Part shown: one piece after another, positions 1-12,365 of the stretch
Layout of the letters: each line of letters starts with the position of its first letter
Position numbering within the stretch: position 1 is the stretch's first letter
Assembly: GCF_002999335.1 (NCBI RefSeq)
Contig: NW_020312751.1
Location: 1-64,000, forward strand
Direction: 5' to 3'
Source: Cyclospora cayetanensis
Lineage: Eukaryota; Apicomplexa; Conoidasida; Eucoccidiorida; Eimeriidae
DNA: 64,000 bases
Translations under genes and position numbers: made by a program
The notes under the pieces: model-generated
What the model was told of the DNA's origin: nothing
Databases searched by the model: none
Seen by the model: the letters and a program-made list of their open reading frames with translations, nothing else

Positions 1-2419
1 TCGCTCTGCTATAAGCAGGCTATGTAAATTTTCACGCCAAGTAGTCAGTAATAAACCATTGCTTGGTGCATTAGAACTATTGTAGTAGAAACTGCACGAG
101 CGTAGCGTCACATGCTGCGTTGACAAAAAAAGTGTTAGCCATGCGTAGCCTTCTTATCTTTTTTCACCCACCTGTTAATGTTCTTTCGACTTGGGTGGCT
201 GGGCGTGCCTGCTTGTAATATCCAGAAATGTGTGTGCTACTGAGACATGTCTCAACGAGGTAGAATGGTACCAGAACCTTCCCGCTCATCTAATAAGATT
301 CGCCAAGGGCTAAAAATGCATAATTTGAACAGAATTACATAATCTCAGTTTGTATGTATGCTCTTTTCAAACTTTTCATGCTGCTTTGTAAGTCGATTTT
401 CCGGGAGGCTGGGATAGTGGGTAGTGCATGTGTATCGAGCCCGATATCGGTAAAGGTACCCCTGGTCTACAATTCTGCTGGCTTCATTCTTACTGCTCAG
501 GACAGGGAAATCTAGTATCGCATCCTTTTGCTTTCCCCCCTTCAAACGGCGCTTCTATTTCTTATTGAAGTTGGGCATATTGAGGAGCTGTTTTCGTCCT
601 ACGTATCGCTGTCAAAGCCCCCGTAAAAACAACTTTTGGGGCTAACTTGTTCAATAGTCAGGCTAATCGGGCTCATTAAGCTCCATTTCATATTTATCTT
701 TCCCTTATGCTTCTCGTCGCCGTTGTGAGGAAGTGACGCAACCGCCATCTCCGATGTTGAAGGACAAGTTCAGAGTACCACACAGCTTGATCCCCTTGCT
801 GCTTCTGCTGGAGAATGAGGGACCCATCACTTCGGATCTACATGAATTCTGCGAAACGATACCATTGAGAAGAGCCATAATAACAAAGGACCCCTGACTC
901 CGGAGAACCGTTGAGCTCGCAGTTGCCTTAGCAACGGTGTACGCTGTCTCGTGGGCATACAAAAAGATGGGTTGTCCCTTTACACGGTGGCCACTTAAGT
1001 ATCTTGTAAAGAGAAGGGTGCCGCAGTCAAGAGGCAGACGCTTACAAAAGGACGAGAACACCAATTAACTCCTGCAGTGATCCATACAGGAATCTGAGGG
1101 CCGAAGACTGCTTGTGCAATGCTCAGGAATATTGAATGAAACCAGCTCCTACACGCACTAGGGATCTCTACTTACGAACACGTGACAGCTGCATGCTTTC
1201 TGTCCATCGAATTGTTTCATTGTGCAGAAGCAAACACGCGAGATGGTTGTGGTCCCTGGCTGCATGACGGAGCTTGCCTATACACTTTGCAGGGACCTGC
1301 TACCTCATATCTGCCTGGCTTTATCGTTTTATACCATCATTTCGCTGCCCCCTGCCCCCGCAATGTTTGTTGACATGTTAGGACCGTAGGGATAGCCAGT
1401 CACCCAGAGGCCGTCTCTTCCGAGGGTTCTCGCAACTAAGGGATCAAGCAAAACCGACGGGCAACATCTCTGCGACGATTAAAGCTTCTATATCCAGTCA
1501 GATCGCAGCAATAGTAGGATAGGCCACTGACCATGAGACACTGGTTACTTCTTGAAGCACCCTACCGTGTGTACCAGTATTTTAGAGGCCATTCAGAAAG
1601 GGCCTCTTAGAACCGCCCACCTGGGATTTCCCCCACCCTCCGCCTCCCAATAGTGTGCGAATTCACGATGGCGTTAGCGCGTGTGGCAGCCCTATCTGAG
1701 GCAAACATTTTATCCGTATATCGGTGCTATAAAAGTTTGCCAACGTAACTGTGTACTGCAGGTGAATTCCTTCAAAACCATATAAAAATAGCGCACAGTG
1801 TAGCAGATATGCACAGGAGACTGCAGCCGCAGATAGTAAACTTCCACCTATCAATCGAGCGCTATCTGTTCAAAATGTTGCCAAGAAAACAGATGTTGTT
1901 TGAACATCTTCTAGCCGCAAACGTATTCCACTTTAGTTTCCTCTTGGTCACTTTCATATTTCCAATGGTTTATTTCCTCTTCATTGCTGCGTGGTCGGAC
2001 ATTTCTTAAGTAGATGAGGAGGCTTCTGCAGCACACAACAGAAGCAATAGCAGTGGCTGCAGGGAGCACCATGAGTATTACTGCTCGCGACACCGGTGAT
2101 AATCAAACATCAAATGCGTGTAAATTGACAAAAACACGATTGCACAGCCCTGCAGTCCACCGCAAGCCGCACCAATATTCGCAATGCTATACCCATAGTT
2201 GTAAAGATTGAAAGCAGCGCGTTAAAATAATCAGTACTCTGCACGCATAGGTTGTCGGAGAACTGTGGACTCAATGCGCGACCAATGGAACTAAGTGGGT
2301 AGGACAAAACGCGTGACGCAACGAAGTGAAAGACAGGCACAGCGTAAGCGACATCTAAAATCAATACAAAACGTACATGAAGCAAAGGATGGGTGCTCTA
2401 AATCCTGTACCGCGAGTTT
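1..2419. other. no confident gene
   Basis: Intergenic or unresolved. Several open frames of 60-120 codons exist on both strands, but none combines a convincing ATG, splice sites and a recognisable domain. The longest is on the minus strand, 705-1064, opening with TTG; it has an internal ATG whose product is Ser/Gly-rich and not recognised. It could be a terminal exon, but there is no independent support. Confidence 0.4.
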
Positions 2420-3475
2420 CTAAAGCTGCAATCCCTTGGAACTATATCGGAAATACAGCTTACGGACCATTGAATCTGGCCTGTTGTCGTTTTTTATATT
2501 TTTCTGTTTGCTCCTGGTCTTTGTTCTCTTCTGTGTACTGTTAGTACTCGCATTAAAAATCTTCCGTATGAAGATGCTGCGCCCCCCTTTTGTCTTGCCC
2601 CTAATCTTCAGCTGTTGCTGCTGCTTCGCCTGAATGTCTGGAAGTGCGACAGAACAACACGCTTCAACGCTATGTTCACCCTCCCGAACGTTGTCGTGAT
2701 CTTCTTCCAATCGCTGCTGAGACAGACGTCTGTGTCGTATCCGGCTCATTCGATGAGGCAGCGCGTAGCATTCATCCTTTGGTTGCTGTGCTTGCTGTTG
2801 CGCACTCCCTTCATGTGGTCGTATGCTTTCATGTGCTTCCTTCTCCTGCTTGTTCACTGTTGGATCCGAGGAGAGCTGGCTTGCCAGCTCGAACTTTTTC
2901 GCTTGCATCTTGGCAGACGAAGGTAAGAGGCTTTGGTCACTTGCTGTACCACTGGAAGCGTAGCGACTGCTTACACTGCTAGGCTGTGTATCCTGAGTGG
3001 TAGGGCACTCCTCGGGTCGTCTTGTGGATATTGAAGCCTTGCTCTTCTTTTTTCGCTTCTTCCGCTCAGGGCCACCTTCGGCTGCTATTTGTAGCTGGTC
3101 CTTGTTCAACTGCTGCTTCCTGGTATTTACGCACTTCGAGATGCAAGCAACACGGCTGAAGCCACTGTCCTCATCAGCACTCGGCTCATGCTGCTGCTGC
3201 TCCTCAACGTCCTTCCGCAAAAGCTGCAAATGACGTTCGCGGATCTTGCTCTGGGTGACCAGTCGCTTATTCTGCTGCTGCAGACTTCGAGCAGCAGCAG
3301 AAGTTGATGCGGCAGCGGCAGCTACTCCTGCACCCTGTCTGTGTTTCCTTTTTCCTGGTTGCCGTTGAAGCAGCAGCAGCTGATTATGATGCTGCTCTGG
3401 AAGCTGCTCTTTTGTGCCTAAGAAGGAAAGATCCAGCGTACCATCTGCAAAGTTAAATTCAATATCTGTACCCAT
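2420..3475 (-). CDS. Lys/Gln-rich hypothetical protein
   Basis: Open frame on the minus strand ending in TAG at 2420-2422. The frame is open up to 3520 but starts there with GTG. The first in-frame ATG is at 3475 (MGTDIEFNFADGTLDL), and an AG in the upstream GCATACAG could instead be a splice acceptor. The product (about 350 residues) has an acidic/hydrophobic N-terminus, an Ala run, several Gln runs (QQQNK, QQQHEP, QQQAQQ), and basic clusters such as ERKKRKKKSK and RTKTRSKQKN that resemble nuclear localisation signals. I do not recognise the family. The CAG-phase repeats read in frame on this strand, which in this genome usually marks the coding strand. It may be a nuclear or nucleolar protein; that is inference from composition only. 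Confidence 0.55.
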   Translation of the reverse strand: MGTDIEFNFADGTLDLSFLGTKEQLPEQHHNQLLLLQRQPGKRKHRQGAGVAAAAASTSAAARSLQQQNKRLVTQSKIRERHLQLLRKDVEEQQQHEPSADEDSGFSRVACISKCVNTRKQQLNKDQLQIAAEGGPERKKRKKKSKASISTRRPEECPTTQDTQPSSVSSRYASSGTASDQSLLPSSAKMQAKKFELASQLSSDPTVNKQEKEAHESIRPHEGSAQQQAQQPKDECYALPHRMSRIRHRRLSQQRLEEDHDNVREGEHSVEACCSVALPDIQAKQQQQLKIRGKTKGGRSIFIRKIFNASTNSTQKRTKTRSKQKNIKNDNRPDSMVRKLYFRYSSKGLQL

Positions 3476-4398
3476 CTTCAACACTAAACCTTGAACCCCG
3501 AAGTCTAAACTGTATGCCACAAGGGAAAAGCCCCATACCCAAATTCATGGAAACAGGAAATGTATTATTTCTTAACCCCATAAGACAAAAAATGCAACCA
3601 AAGGTGTCCTGCGACCTTCGGATGCATAATAGAGGCAAAATATCTCCTGTGTGATGAAGACAAAAAGAAATTATTTTTACATTTAGTTGAACAACAATGT
3701 TTCGCAATGATTTATTAGAGGTTCAGCTACCACGAAATATTTTCACAAAAGCAGAACTGACACCCCTGCAGTGGTGCTACGCCAAAAGGCTCGCCGTGAT
3801 GGGTACGTACAGCATGAAATGCATTCGTCGCGGGTGGCGTCATTTGTACAACGCAACCACCCCACAACATTCTTTTGCCATTCCACAAGGAGTAAATCTG
3901 ATCTTTATGTCCAATACTCCCCGTCCACTTGAAAATGCCAGTTAAGCACATCAAGAGCACTGAGGGTAGGGCCCTGCACCCCAAGGTCAAACGCTTTCTT
4001 TTCTGTCGCTTTTTTCTGGTTCTGCTAAAAACGGTTTCGTGCTTAGAAGCCCACATTGATGCTACTTCTCATACCATATACGCTGTGTCATCTTGTTAGC
4101 TGGGGATTCCCGCACGTATCCGGGAGTGTGAAGGTTGAGGCGATTTTCAATCGTGTTAGCCTGGCATTACTATTTCGTTCCCCCTTTCACCATCAAGCCA
4201 GCATTCACACACGTTTTGCTCAGGCACGGCTGAGACCTTGGGTGTTGGTGAAGGCGGTATCCTCTACTTGGGGAGGTCGCCCTGCGGTTCCCGTTCGCTT
4301 CTGTCTTTCTTGTATTGCTTGTGTTTTTGAGAACCGTGCACTGAAGCAAAGCCTATGTCAGCGGTGTATGATGCGTTATGGGGCCTGCTTTTTGTGGT
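3476..4398. other. intergenic, no gene seen
   Basis: Spacer between two divergently transcribed genes (hypothetical on minus, thioredoxin on plus). It may contain the 5' UTRs and promoters of both and possibly a short first exon of the thioredoxin gene. No TATA-like element or repeat stands out. Confidence 0.4.
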
Positions 4399-4943
4399 AT
4401 GACCTCAGAATTCGATGAGGCCATCAAGACTGGCCTTGTGGTGGTCGACTTCTTCGCCACGTGGTGTGGTCAGTCTGTTTCTCTTTCCTCATGGCCTCTA
4501 AGGCTGTGGTTCCTGTCTAGATGTGCCTGGTGGTGCCAGTATCCAACAGTGGTGTGTATGATAGCGTTTTGTGTTTTGCAGGCCCGTGCAAAGTGATCAA
4601 GCCCTTCCTAGAGGAAAAGAGCAATCAGATGCCTCATATCGCCTTTTACGCAGTATGGGCTGTGTTATTCAGATAATTTTTTTCGCTGCTGCTCCGGAGT
4701 ATAAGCGAGACTGCAGGTCGCCCATGTAGCCAAAGCGAATCGTGTCAACCCCGTCGAAACTGATAATACAGGCGTGTGGTGTCTTCGCTGCAGGTAGACG
4801 TTGATGAGAACCCCGGGCTGTGCGAGAGAGAGGAAGTGAGCGCAATGCCAACATTCAAGCTGTATAAGGATGGAAAAGTGGTGGAAACGATTGTGGGTGT
4901 TCGTAAGCCGAAGCTTGAGGAGGCCATCAACAACCTAAAGTGA
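4399..4943 (+). CDS. thioredoxin (three exons)
   Basis: Small dithiol oxidoreductase that reduces protein disulphides using electrons from thioredoxin reductase; probably cytosolic because no leader is visible. Exons are 4399-4468, 4582-4652 and 4794-4943, all with GT-AG introns and closing phases (70, 71 and 150 nt). The joined 96-residue product contains VVVDFFATWCGPCKVIKPF, so both redox cysteines of the WCGPC motif are present. It also has the cis-proline loop SAMPTFKLYKDGK and the family's VDVDENP strand. The first intron splits the glycine codon of WCGPC. An upstream in-frame ATG at 4378 would add seven residues. Typical thioredoxins have about ten residues before the FDEAI helix, so either the 4378 start or a short upstream exon is possible. 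Family assignment is firm; the exact start is not. Confidence 0.9.
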
Positions 4944-7347
4944 TACCATGCTGCAGGCATTATACTCTAGCAAAACAGTCTCTGCAGCTTGCTGTTTCAC
5001 CCTTACTGCCCTGATAATGGTGCTCTGGTAGGGCCTGGTGAGGTCACAAGAGTACTGGAAAGCGGTGTGACCGCTTGGGGAGGTCCCTTAGCCACCATAA
5101 ACGGCCCCCTGCCAGCAGGCTTTGGCTCTGGCTAATGGAGCACTACCAGTTCCAGTGCCCATGGGGAGGCATGCAGCATCAATAGGCCAGAAAGTGGCAC
5201 CTCTACAGACATGTCTATTCGATACAAATGGACTACCATTTGGATTTAGGGGGTGCTAGGGGATGTAGGCTTGAGCAATGGACGGGCCGGAAGCACCCCT
5301 GAAGTGCATGTCTTCTTTGTAGAGCCAACATGCCCATTTGGCATTAACCCCCTATAAGAACTAGGCAACTGCTGCACGGCGATGGTGACACATGCATGCA
5401 AAGCAACGCCGAGTTTAGACAAGACCGACCCTTGGCAGAGTACGAAAAAAGATATGTCGCGGGAGAGATGCGCTGCTCCGACGAAGGTTCGCAGACACCT
5501 CAGCTATAAACTGGGACTACAAGAGTGCGCCTCTATTGTTGCTGACAGCCGTGCTGCTGCAACTGGATTACACATGCAAAGGGCCGATGGTTCGAGAGGT
5601 GTGCTGCTCTTCTCTTCAGACCTGCAATGCGGTCTGCAAGGCGTGCTGCCGGCACTTCGCCTCTAGAGCTTCCTTCTCTCCGCAAAAGCGTTTTGGGAGG
5701 GCCCAGGCTCACTGGCCAGGGACCTTTTTCTCGTAGACTGCAAAATTGCGCTTGACACACATTGCGTGAAAGGTGCAATGAGGAAGTGCTGCGGCTGTAC
5801 GTTTCACCTGACTTGTTCTCGCGCTAAGCCAGAAGGGAGGGGGGCTATGGCGGATGGGGCATGATGAGCAATAAAAAGCCGGTGGGATGTCGAGGGAGTT
5901 GAGCACTGACAAAAGCACGGAAGAAAACGTGAGTAAAAGAGGGCAGGTAGTGGGGGAGGGGCAAGCAAAATTAGTGAGTGGTTAGGGCAAGCAGGAAAAG
6001 TACGAAGGCAAAGGGCCCAAGCGAAAAAGGCGGAAGCAGAGACAAAAGCTTACAGTTGTACGCAAGGAGCTTATCTATCAAATCTGCCTGCGCCAAAATC
6101 ATTCGCCGACAGCAGTAGCGCTTCAATCCCAACATGTCCAGAGCCACACTGTAAAGCACGCACATTCACACACGCCGTGAGGTGAAACCATAATGCGTAT
6201 GCATGAACCACTATTTAGGCCTAATATCGTCGCAGAGGAAATCTAGCATTAGCCTACAAGGAATTGCTAGCTATGATTTAAGGTTTGTCAGAGTACCCTT
6301 CATCAACGTCGTTTTGAAGCTTCTCAACATATCGCTCCCACAAGTGCCCGATGACTCGCCCACATGTGAAGCACCGCACGGGAATGATCATCCTGACTCC
6401 TCAGTTGTATAGGGACTTCAGACTATGCGATCTGTTACTATGCGTCCAATAATGGATATAGTGGGAAGATAAAGTGTGGTAATCTGCCGCTCCTTGGCGT
6501 CGGGGCCTACACGCTGTGGAGGTAAAACAGTGCTAACACTCTACTCCGGACAGTAGGCACAGGCTCATCCCACCAAGCATCCCGGCAGCCAAATGGACGA
6601 CGTGGATACTTGAATAACGCGGTGCCCCTTGGTCGATGATACAGCGGCGCGCAGTGGATGAATCACAGCAGGCCTAGACGCTTGTGGCAGTCGAGTGAAA
6701 GGTGGGCCCAAACAAAGATCTAAGGGGAGAATGGACAGAAAAAATGGAAATTAAGGTGACTCTCGAGCTTTTGGATCAAGGAAAGCGAGGAAAACAAGGG
6801 CGACAATTCCAAGGAAAATAGAAAGCGATGGTCTTCTTTCGGGTCCTAGAATGCATGCGCCGTTTTACTTCAGTGCACTTCTATTGTTTGCCGTTAATAA
6901 CAATTTAAAGGATAGGGAACAAAAAGCGGTGAAGCATTCTTCTTTAAAGGCAACAGATGATCAGTTCTACTATGCAGCTGCGCCTTGTGACTTTGCGGTC
7001 ACGTAAGGGGCTGGGATGTGGGGGTTACAAACATAAGAGAAAGCCTCCACTATACGGTGCTCCTTTTGTATACTAGAAAAGAAAGCCAATATTTTTAGAC
7101 TATATTGTCTAATTAACTTAAGATGCAGGGCGTTGGTACACTTCCTTCGCCTCTTTTATTTGTGGGCAGCCCCAAAGTGGGGCTGCATTGGAGTTACACC
7201 TGAATCCTGTGGGTGGCGGCTGAGCTGCGAGGATAACCCCACAAACAATGCTGGGTTGTTTTCCGCGCGGTTTTTCTTCGTTTGCTGGCATTTGTTCATT
7301 TAAACGACAGAACGAATAGTAGGACCGTAAAACCTAAAGCCAGCAAA
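4944..7347. other. intergenic, no gene seen
   Basis: About 2.4 kb between the thioredoxin and eS27 genes, both on plus. Short overlapping open frames occur on both strands around 5.4-6.4 kb without splice signals or family motifs. It presumably holds the thioredoxin 3' UTR and the eS27 promoter and 5' UTR. Confidence 0.4.
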
Positions 7348-8282
7348 ATGGAGATGGACCTGTTGCACCCTGATCCTTTGGAGGAGGCGAAGAAGCACAA
7401 GCTCAAGCGCCTCATTCCAAACCCCAAATCCTTCTTCATGGATGTCAAGTGCCCCGGATGTTACAGCATTGCTACCGTCTTTTCTCACGCTCAAACTGTC
7501 GTCCTTTGCGGGAGGTGCGTTTGGGGGAAAGGTTTAGGGCTTTGAAACGGAGGTTGGGGTTCCGTTTAGAATACGAATATTTAGGGGAATGAGCTAGGCA
7601 CGCTCTTCCCGCTCAACATTTATGTATGTATTTCGATGTTGCTGGCCCCTTGGCTCCTTTTTATCTTCTTGGCGCTCGGTCGCCTGTGTATGCCCTTCCT
7701 TCCCGATGGTTGTAGCACGAAGGCCACCCATGGTTAGATTTCATTTCCATAAGGAACTTAGAAAGAGCTGTATTTGTGTTCGCACTACATGTACGTGCAT
7801 GTCTCGGAGGCTTTCTGCCTGTACGTATTGGTGATTGTCTCTCCTAGCCTGAACAAAATAGAAAATGTGGGGGCTTCTTTACTTCTTCCCATGGAGCGAG
7901 CCGTCTGTACTATATTTTGTGCCAGGCAATTTTGACCTGTGCTTAGTGGGGTGGCTTTGTAGGCCAGTGCTGATTAAAAGGATTGCATGCATCATGGTGG
8001 TTATGATATGTGCGGGTGCTGCCATATCTTTTCGCCTCGAGATTTTCTTTCGTTTCCTCATTATTGTCGTGATTTCGAATATGTGGATTGCTGTGGGACC
8101 CCCCGATCTTGCCACCGCCCCGTTCACTCGATTTCCATCTGCTACTCCGCTTTCCTGCCTAACTTTACCCTTATCTGCTTTCCTGTGCTTGTGCATTCAG
8201 CTGCAACGTAATGCTCTGCCAGCCGACGGGCGGCAAGTGCAAGCTGACGGAGGGCTGCTCATTTAGGAAGAAGGTTGAGTAA
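7348..8282 (+). CDS. RPS27: 40S ribosomal protein eS27 (two exons)
   Basis: Structural protein of the small ribosomal subunit. Exon 1 is 7348-7514 and exon 2 is 8201-8282, separated by a 686-nt GT-AG intron; the phase closes (167 + 82 nt, 82 residues). The start [20 protein letters not shown] matches the conserved N-terminus of the family. The C4 zinc finger is complete: CPGC, then [10 protein letters not shown], then the last cysteine pair formed by joining GGAG to CTGC across the intron (CGSC). The C-terminus [10 protein letters not shown] is also conserved. Length equals that of other eukaryotic eS27 proteins (about 82-84 residues). There is no ambiguity about identity; the chosen ATG gives exactly the expected length. 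Confidence 0.97.
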
Positions 8283-9060
8283 GGGATGCTACCGGAGTGT
8301 GGGGCTGCACTGCTATAGAGGGCGCCGTTGCTGCTGAGCACGCAGTAGTAGAGGCCCCCTCTGTGCCCCTGTGCATTTTCCTCTCGCTTTATCGCACTTC
8401 GGATCTGCCATCTCCTTTGCGTGGCTTTTGAGAAGGACGTTGGTGCTTGGGGGTCATCTTAGTACTCACCCTGCAGACTCTTTCATCAAAGAACCCTAAA
8501 CATGACAACGAAGTTTTGCGGGCAGGGGGGGGCTTTTGTAAGCAACAATAGAGAAGTCACGTCTGAGATCGTCTCCTACCTGCTGCGACGGCAATTTCGG
8601 TAGGCACTTTCGAGCAGATGACAGGTGTTGAGCAGACCGTTGATAGGGCGTAATGTAGTGCGGCAGACCGCAACAGTATCGCCGCCCAGTGTACCGTAGA
8701 CCTAGAGGTCATAACCGAACTTTTGTAATCTGTATGCGGCAACAGGTTTCTTAACGACATTGGCAGAGTGTGGCAAACTAAGGCCTCCATATTTTGACTA
8801 AAAGAACACGCCTAATCAAAAGCACTTAAGTCATTCGTTGCTGCGTGCTGCTAAAAAGAAACTTCTTAGCTAAGGAAATCTTCTCAGCGAAGGTTGCTAC
8901 GCTACACTTGAATATGCTCACAAAATGTATATTAGATTTCAGAGTTAGTGAAGGAATGACGGATCGGTTGCGTGTTTGTGCATATTTACACGTGGCAGTG
9001 TATACCCGATATGCAGCAATTCATTGTTGTGTGCGCCTAAGATGCTATTTGTAACTGACT
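8283..9060. other. intergenic, no gene seen
   Basis: Contains the eS27 3' UTR. No motif-bearing open frame was found. Near 9061-9230 the sequence becomes coding-like on plus and may belong to the candidate gene that follows. Confidence 0.35.
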
Positions 9061-9232
9061 GCGAATGCTCTAAGCGCGTACAGAGGAGCCGAGCGTGCCC
9101 CAGCTGTCCCTCTCTTCCCTCTTGAGGAGATTGATGGGCGCAGGCAAGAAGCTTTGGCAGGGGAAGGTTGAGTAGCTTTTCATTCAGCTTGTGTTGAGTC
9201 AGGAGTCACGCGTCCTTCTGTGAGTAACGTAT

Positions 9233-9606
9233 ATGAAGAGCTACAAAGCTGGTAGCATCGACGATTCGATGAAGCTGTCCCCTGGCGGCCGGAAGGGTAG
9301 GCCCCAAGTGCTCGAAAATTTCATCAGTCCAGCACCCTTTGGAGATGCACCTTGCTTTTTCCGCATATATAACGAGAAACAAGGGCTCCTTGCGGCTTGT
9401 GTGTAGGAGACTAACTTCAGTAGATGGTCTATTCATGCAGAGGAGTTCGTCCACTCGCAGGCACTACAGTTCAGGCCTTCGTGGAAGCCCTGACCCAGCA
9501 CATAGAACAAATTCAACAGTGTAATGTGAGAGCGTTGAGATGGCTGAAGCAGGGTGATTCATATGTAGATTTGTCATTCTCTCCCAGACTGACCATAGTT
9601 CTCTGA
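9233..9606 (+). CDS. candidate gene, terminal exons, unknown function
   Basis: Low-confidence gene call. From an ATG at 9233 an open frame with protein-like composition runs (MKLSPGGRKGRPQVLENF, then CFFRIYNEKQGLLAAC). A GTAGGA donor near 9409 joins in phase to an acceptor near 9446. The second frame continues TTVQAFVEALTQHIEQIQQC and ends at TGA 9604-9606. The implied intron is only about 38 nt, which is short. A strong GTGAGT at 9220 and a coding-like stretch at 9061-9170 suggest one or two more exons upstream, making the ATG internal. The opposite strand also has an open frame over 9206-9454, so strand is not certain. I do not recognise the protein family. Confidence 0.33.
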
Positions 9607-12365
9607 TGAACCTCTGGAAGTGAATTCAGGATTTTGATAAACGTAGAACTGTTTCTTGGCTTGGAGTATCCTGTAGTACGAATGTAGAGTGTAGGACATC
9701 TACGACCTCACAAGCGTGGCTGCCAACGCACTCTTGCGACCCGCTAATGACTCATTTTTCTGCAGCACACCCTTTCTTCTCCGTGATGTATCACGGTTTG
9801 CATACAGCTTGCGTGCGTGCTAGGCCTTTGACACCCGTGCAACCATTGTTATGCCAAAATCTAGAACGCCCATAAGGTGAAGCAATAAAAACGACGTCGA
9901 GGCTACACTGCTGCGGTTCAAAAAAGCGGGTATTGTGTTGCTTTTACACAACTTCGCTCCTCGGTGCCACTTTGGGCAAAGCACGTTGTCATGATTCTTC
10001 TGGCCATTTTGGGATTCACAATTCAGTAAAAAAGCTCTCTGTTTCTTTAAGTGGCCCGAGATGTGTCCAGCTTAAGAAGAATATGCACTGCCATGCCCGT
10101 ATCTGAAATCTCTGATGCCCCTCAAACCTCCTAAGCCCGTCCTTTTGTAAAGCACCCGGCTTTCTGAAGCGATTTACACTGCCTTGACTATAGACAATCG
10201 TGTTGGTGTGCAGGTCAAACCTTAACATTGCGCCGAGGACATTGTAGAGACTTGACAAATATGTTATTTCATCCCTTGCTTTAGGTCTGCCACAGCTCGG
10301 GAAGTTTTTCAACTATTCTCGAGTCATGTCTGGGGACTCCATAGATTCCCCAGGCGTCTCATTACGGTCAGGTATTCAAAGGTATTCAGCGCTTGCTGAA
10401 CACAGTCACAAACGTACGTACCCGCCTGTGTCAGAATCAAGCTGGAATAAGTCGTATGTTCCTGGTGAATAGCCAGGTGCTATGGGGTGCACCAGGTGAG
10501 AGGACGAAGAGTGTTGTGGCTACGTGACTGGGAACATTGGCCCTCGTTTCACGGATTATTCTTGACTCGCATGAATTTCAGTAAAAGTTGGAGCCACCAA
10601 TAACTAGATATTGGCCCCCTACAAAAGTTTTCAAATCTCCGGGTTACTCGCAGATTTTGCTATGCATGCAAGAAACCCATGCGAAGGCGGAAGATCGACA
10701 GGAAATCACAAAAAAGCTGGATTTTACACTATTTATCAACAAAAATACGCTAGACGCGAGCACATAATATAATGCGGTGAATACCGCCGGCCTCAGTAAT
10801 TTGCAGAGCAGTTGCCTACAAGAGAATTGCGGTTCTGTTTGGTCAACAGCGCCAATTCACATAGAATAGTTTTCTCGCATTCGCTGATTTCCTTCCTCTG
10901 CTAGAGTTTGTTAGTGTGAAATACTTTCTTCACCACTAGGAACTGCTTGCGATGTTTTTGGTTATTATTTTTATGATGTTCCCTATCCTTATCTGCATGG
11001 GTAAGCATTATCAGGCGTGTGTCAGTGTATCCTTTTTTTTGCGGCTTTTAAAGCTTTGATGCCGCCTATGTTGCACGCGCTGGCCCTATTTTCATGCAGA
11101 CATTGCTGGGTGAGGTGCGAGGGCACTGCTAAAGTAGTGTGAGTTTTCAGTCACTTTGCAGAGTCTATTTGTCTATTTCTCCCGCAGCAGAAAGTTCGCA
11201 CATTTTAGCCCTCCGAAGAAATTGTTCCCTCGCTCCGCAGCGTTCCTGCTGGATTTGTCCATCGTTGGTTGTTTGCTAGTATGTGCGTCTTTCTACCCCT
11301 TTGTCTCACTTATGCAGCTAATAGTGATTCTTGCTACTTGACTTTGCAGCGTTCCACATTTCTCTTTGCCCCGGGTGTGACGACAGGGCGGGGGCTCTTC
11401 CTCTGTCTTGCGTGAGGTTGATCTCGACGAACAGGACATGAACGCTTCGAGACTTTCTACTATACTAATTATATCTAACAAAGAATAAGTAATAAATTGA
11501 TTAGATAGTTTGTCTGTTGCTAAATGTCTTTTCTTGCATGGTACTTCTAGCCTGATGCAAGTTTATGAAATATTGTATGCGAGTGCCTTAGATGCTATGT
11601 ACAAGTGGTTGTGAACGCTTGGAGCACTTAGTGGGTGCTACTACGCGCATCGTAGCTGTTCGTCTTCCCTCATCTTAAAAACTCTAAGAGGCACGAGCAG
11701 GGATAGGCAGCAACTTTTAAGAAAACATTTACTAATTCCTAGTACGTTTGTGTGGAGTCAGACATTAACTGTCATTTTACAGAGACCGTGGATGATGCGT
11801 AACGTTATATGATTTGAAGCTTAATTCGGGAAATTCTGAAGCAACAGAGTGTGCAATTGATGCGTGCTAGGAATTAGCTGTACATGAGGACCGGTGGTTG
11901 CGCATTGGCTTCAAGCACTTCTTGGCAACTCTTATTTGCAATTTCACCAACAGACGGTAAGCAACGCTTCCCATCAATAGAGGGTAGACATAGGGCGCAG
12001 AAAACGTCTACATCTGATCCCGAATCGAGCAAAATTACTGTGTTTTTTCTTACCTCTTTCACTGTTTACTGCCACGTGGACGGTATTTACGAAGCACGGC
12101 AAGGCAAAGTAGTTTGGTTTGTGTCTCCACACATGACGCACTCATGTAAGGTAAACAAAGACATGGCCTGTACTAAGACATGCACAGAGCTGTATATGTG
12201 CCATGGGGATGACAAAGAGATGTAGAATTTCCGGTGAAGTGCAACAATGACGGTTGCCTTTTCCTGAGACTCCGACCTCACCTATTGAATTGTTGCACGG
12301 CTAGAAGCAACTGACCGGCTCGCACCGGGTTCAGTTTCTTGTATTACCCAAAAATTCATTGCAAG
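9607..12365. other. no confident gene
   Basis: Mostly AT-richer sequence with scattered short frames. Around 10951-11000 an ATG followed by very hydrophobic codons (MFLVIIFMMFPILIC) leads into a good GTAAGC donor. It could be the first exon of a small membrane protein, with candidate acceptors at about 11095, 11160 and 11349, but no continuation is recognisable. The plus frame 11884-12225 has an ATG but no domain. Confidence 0.35.
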
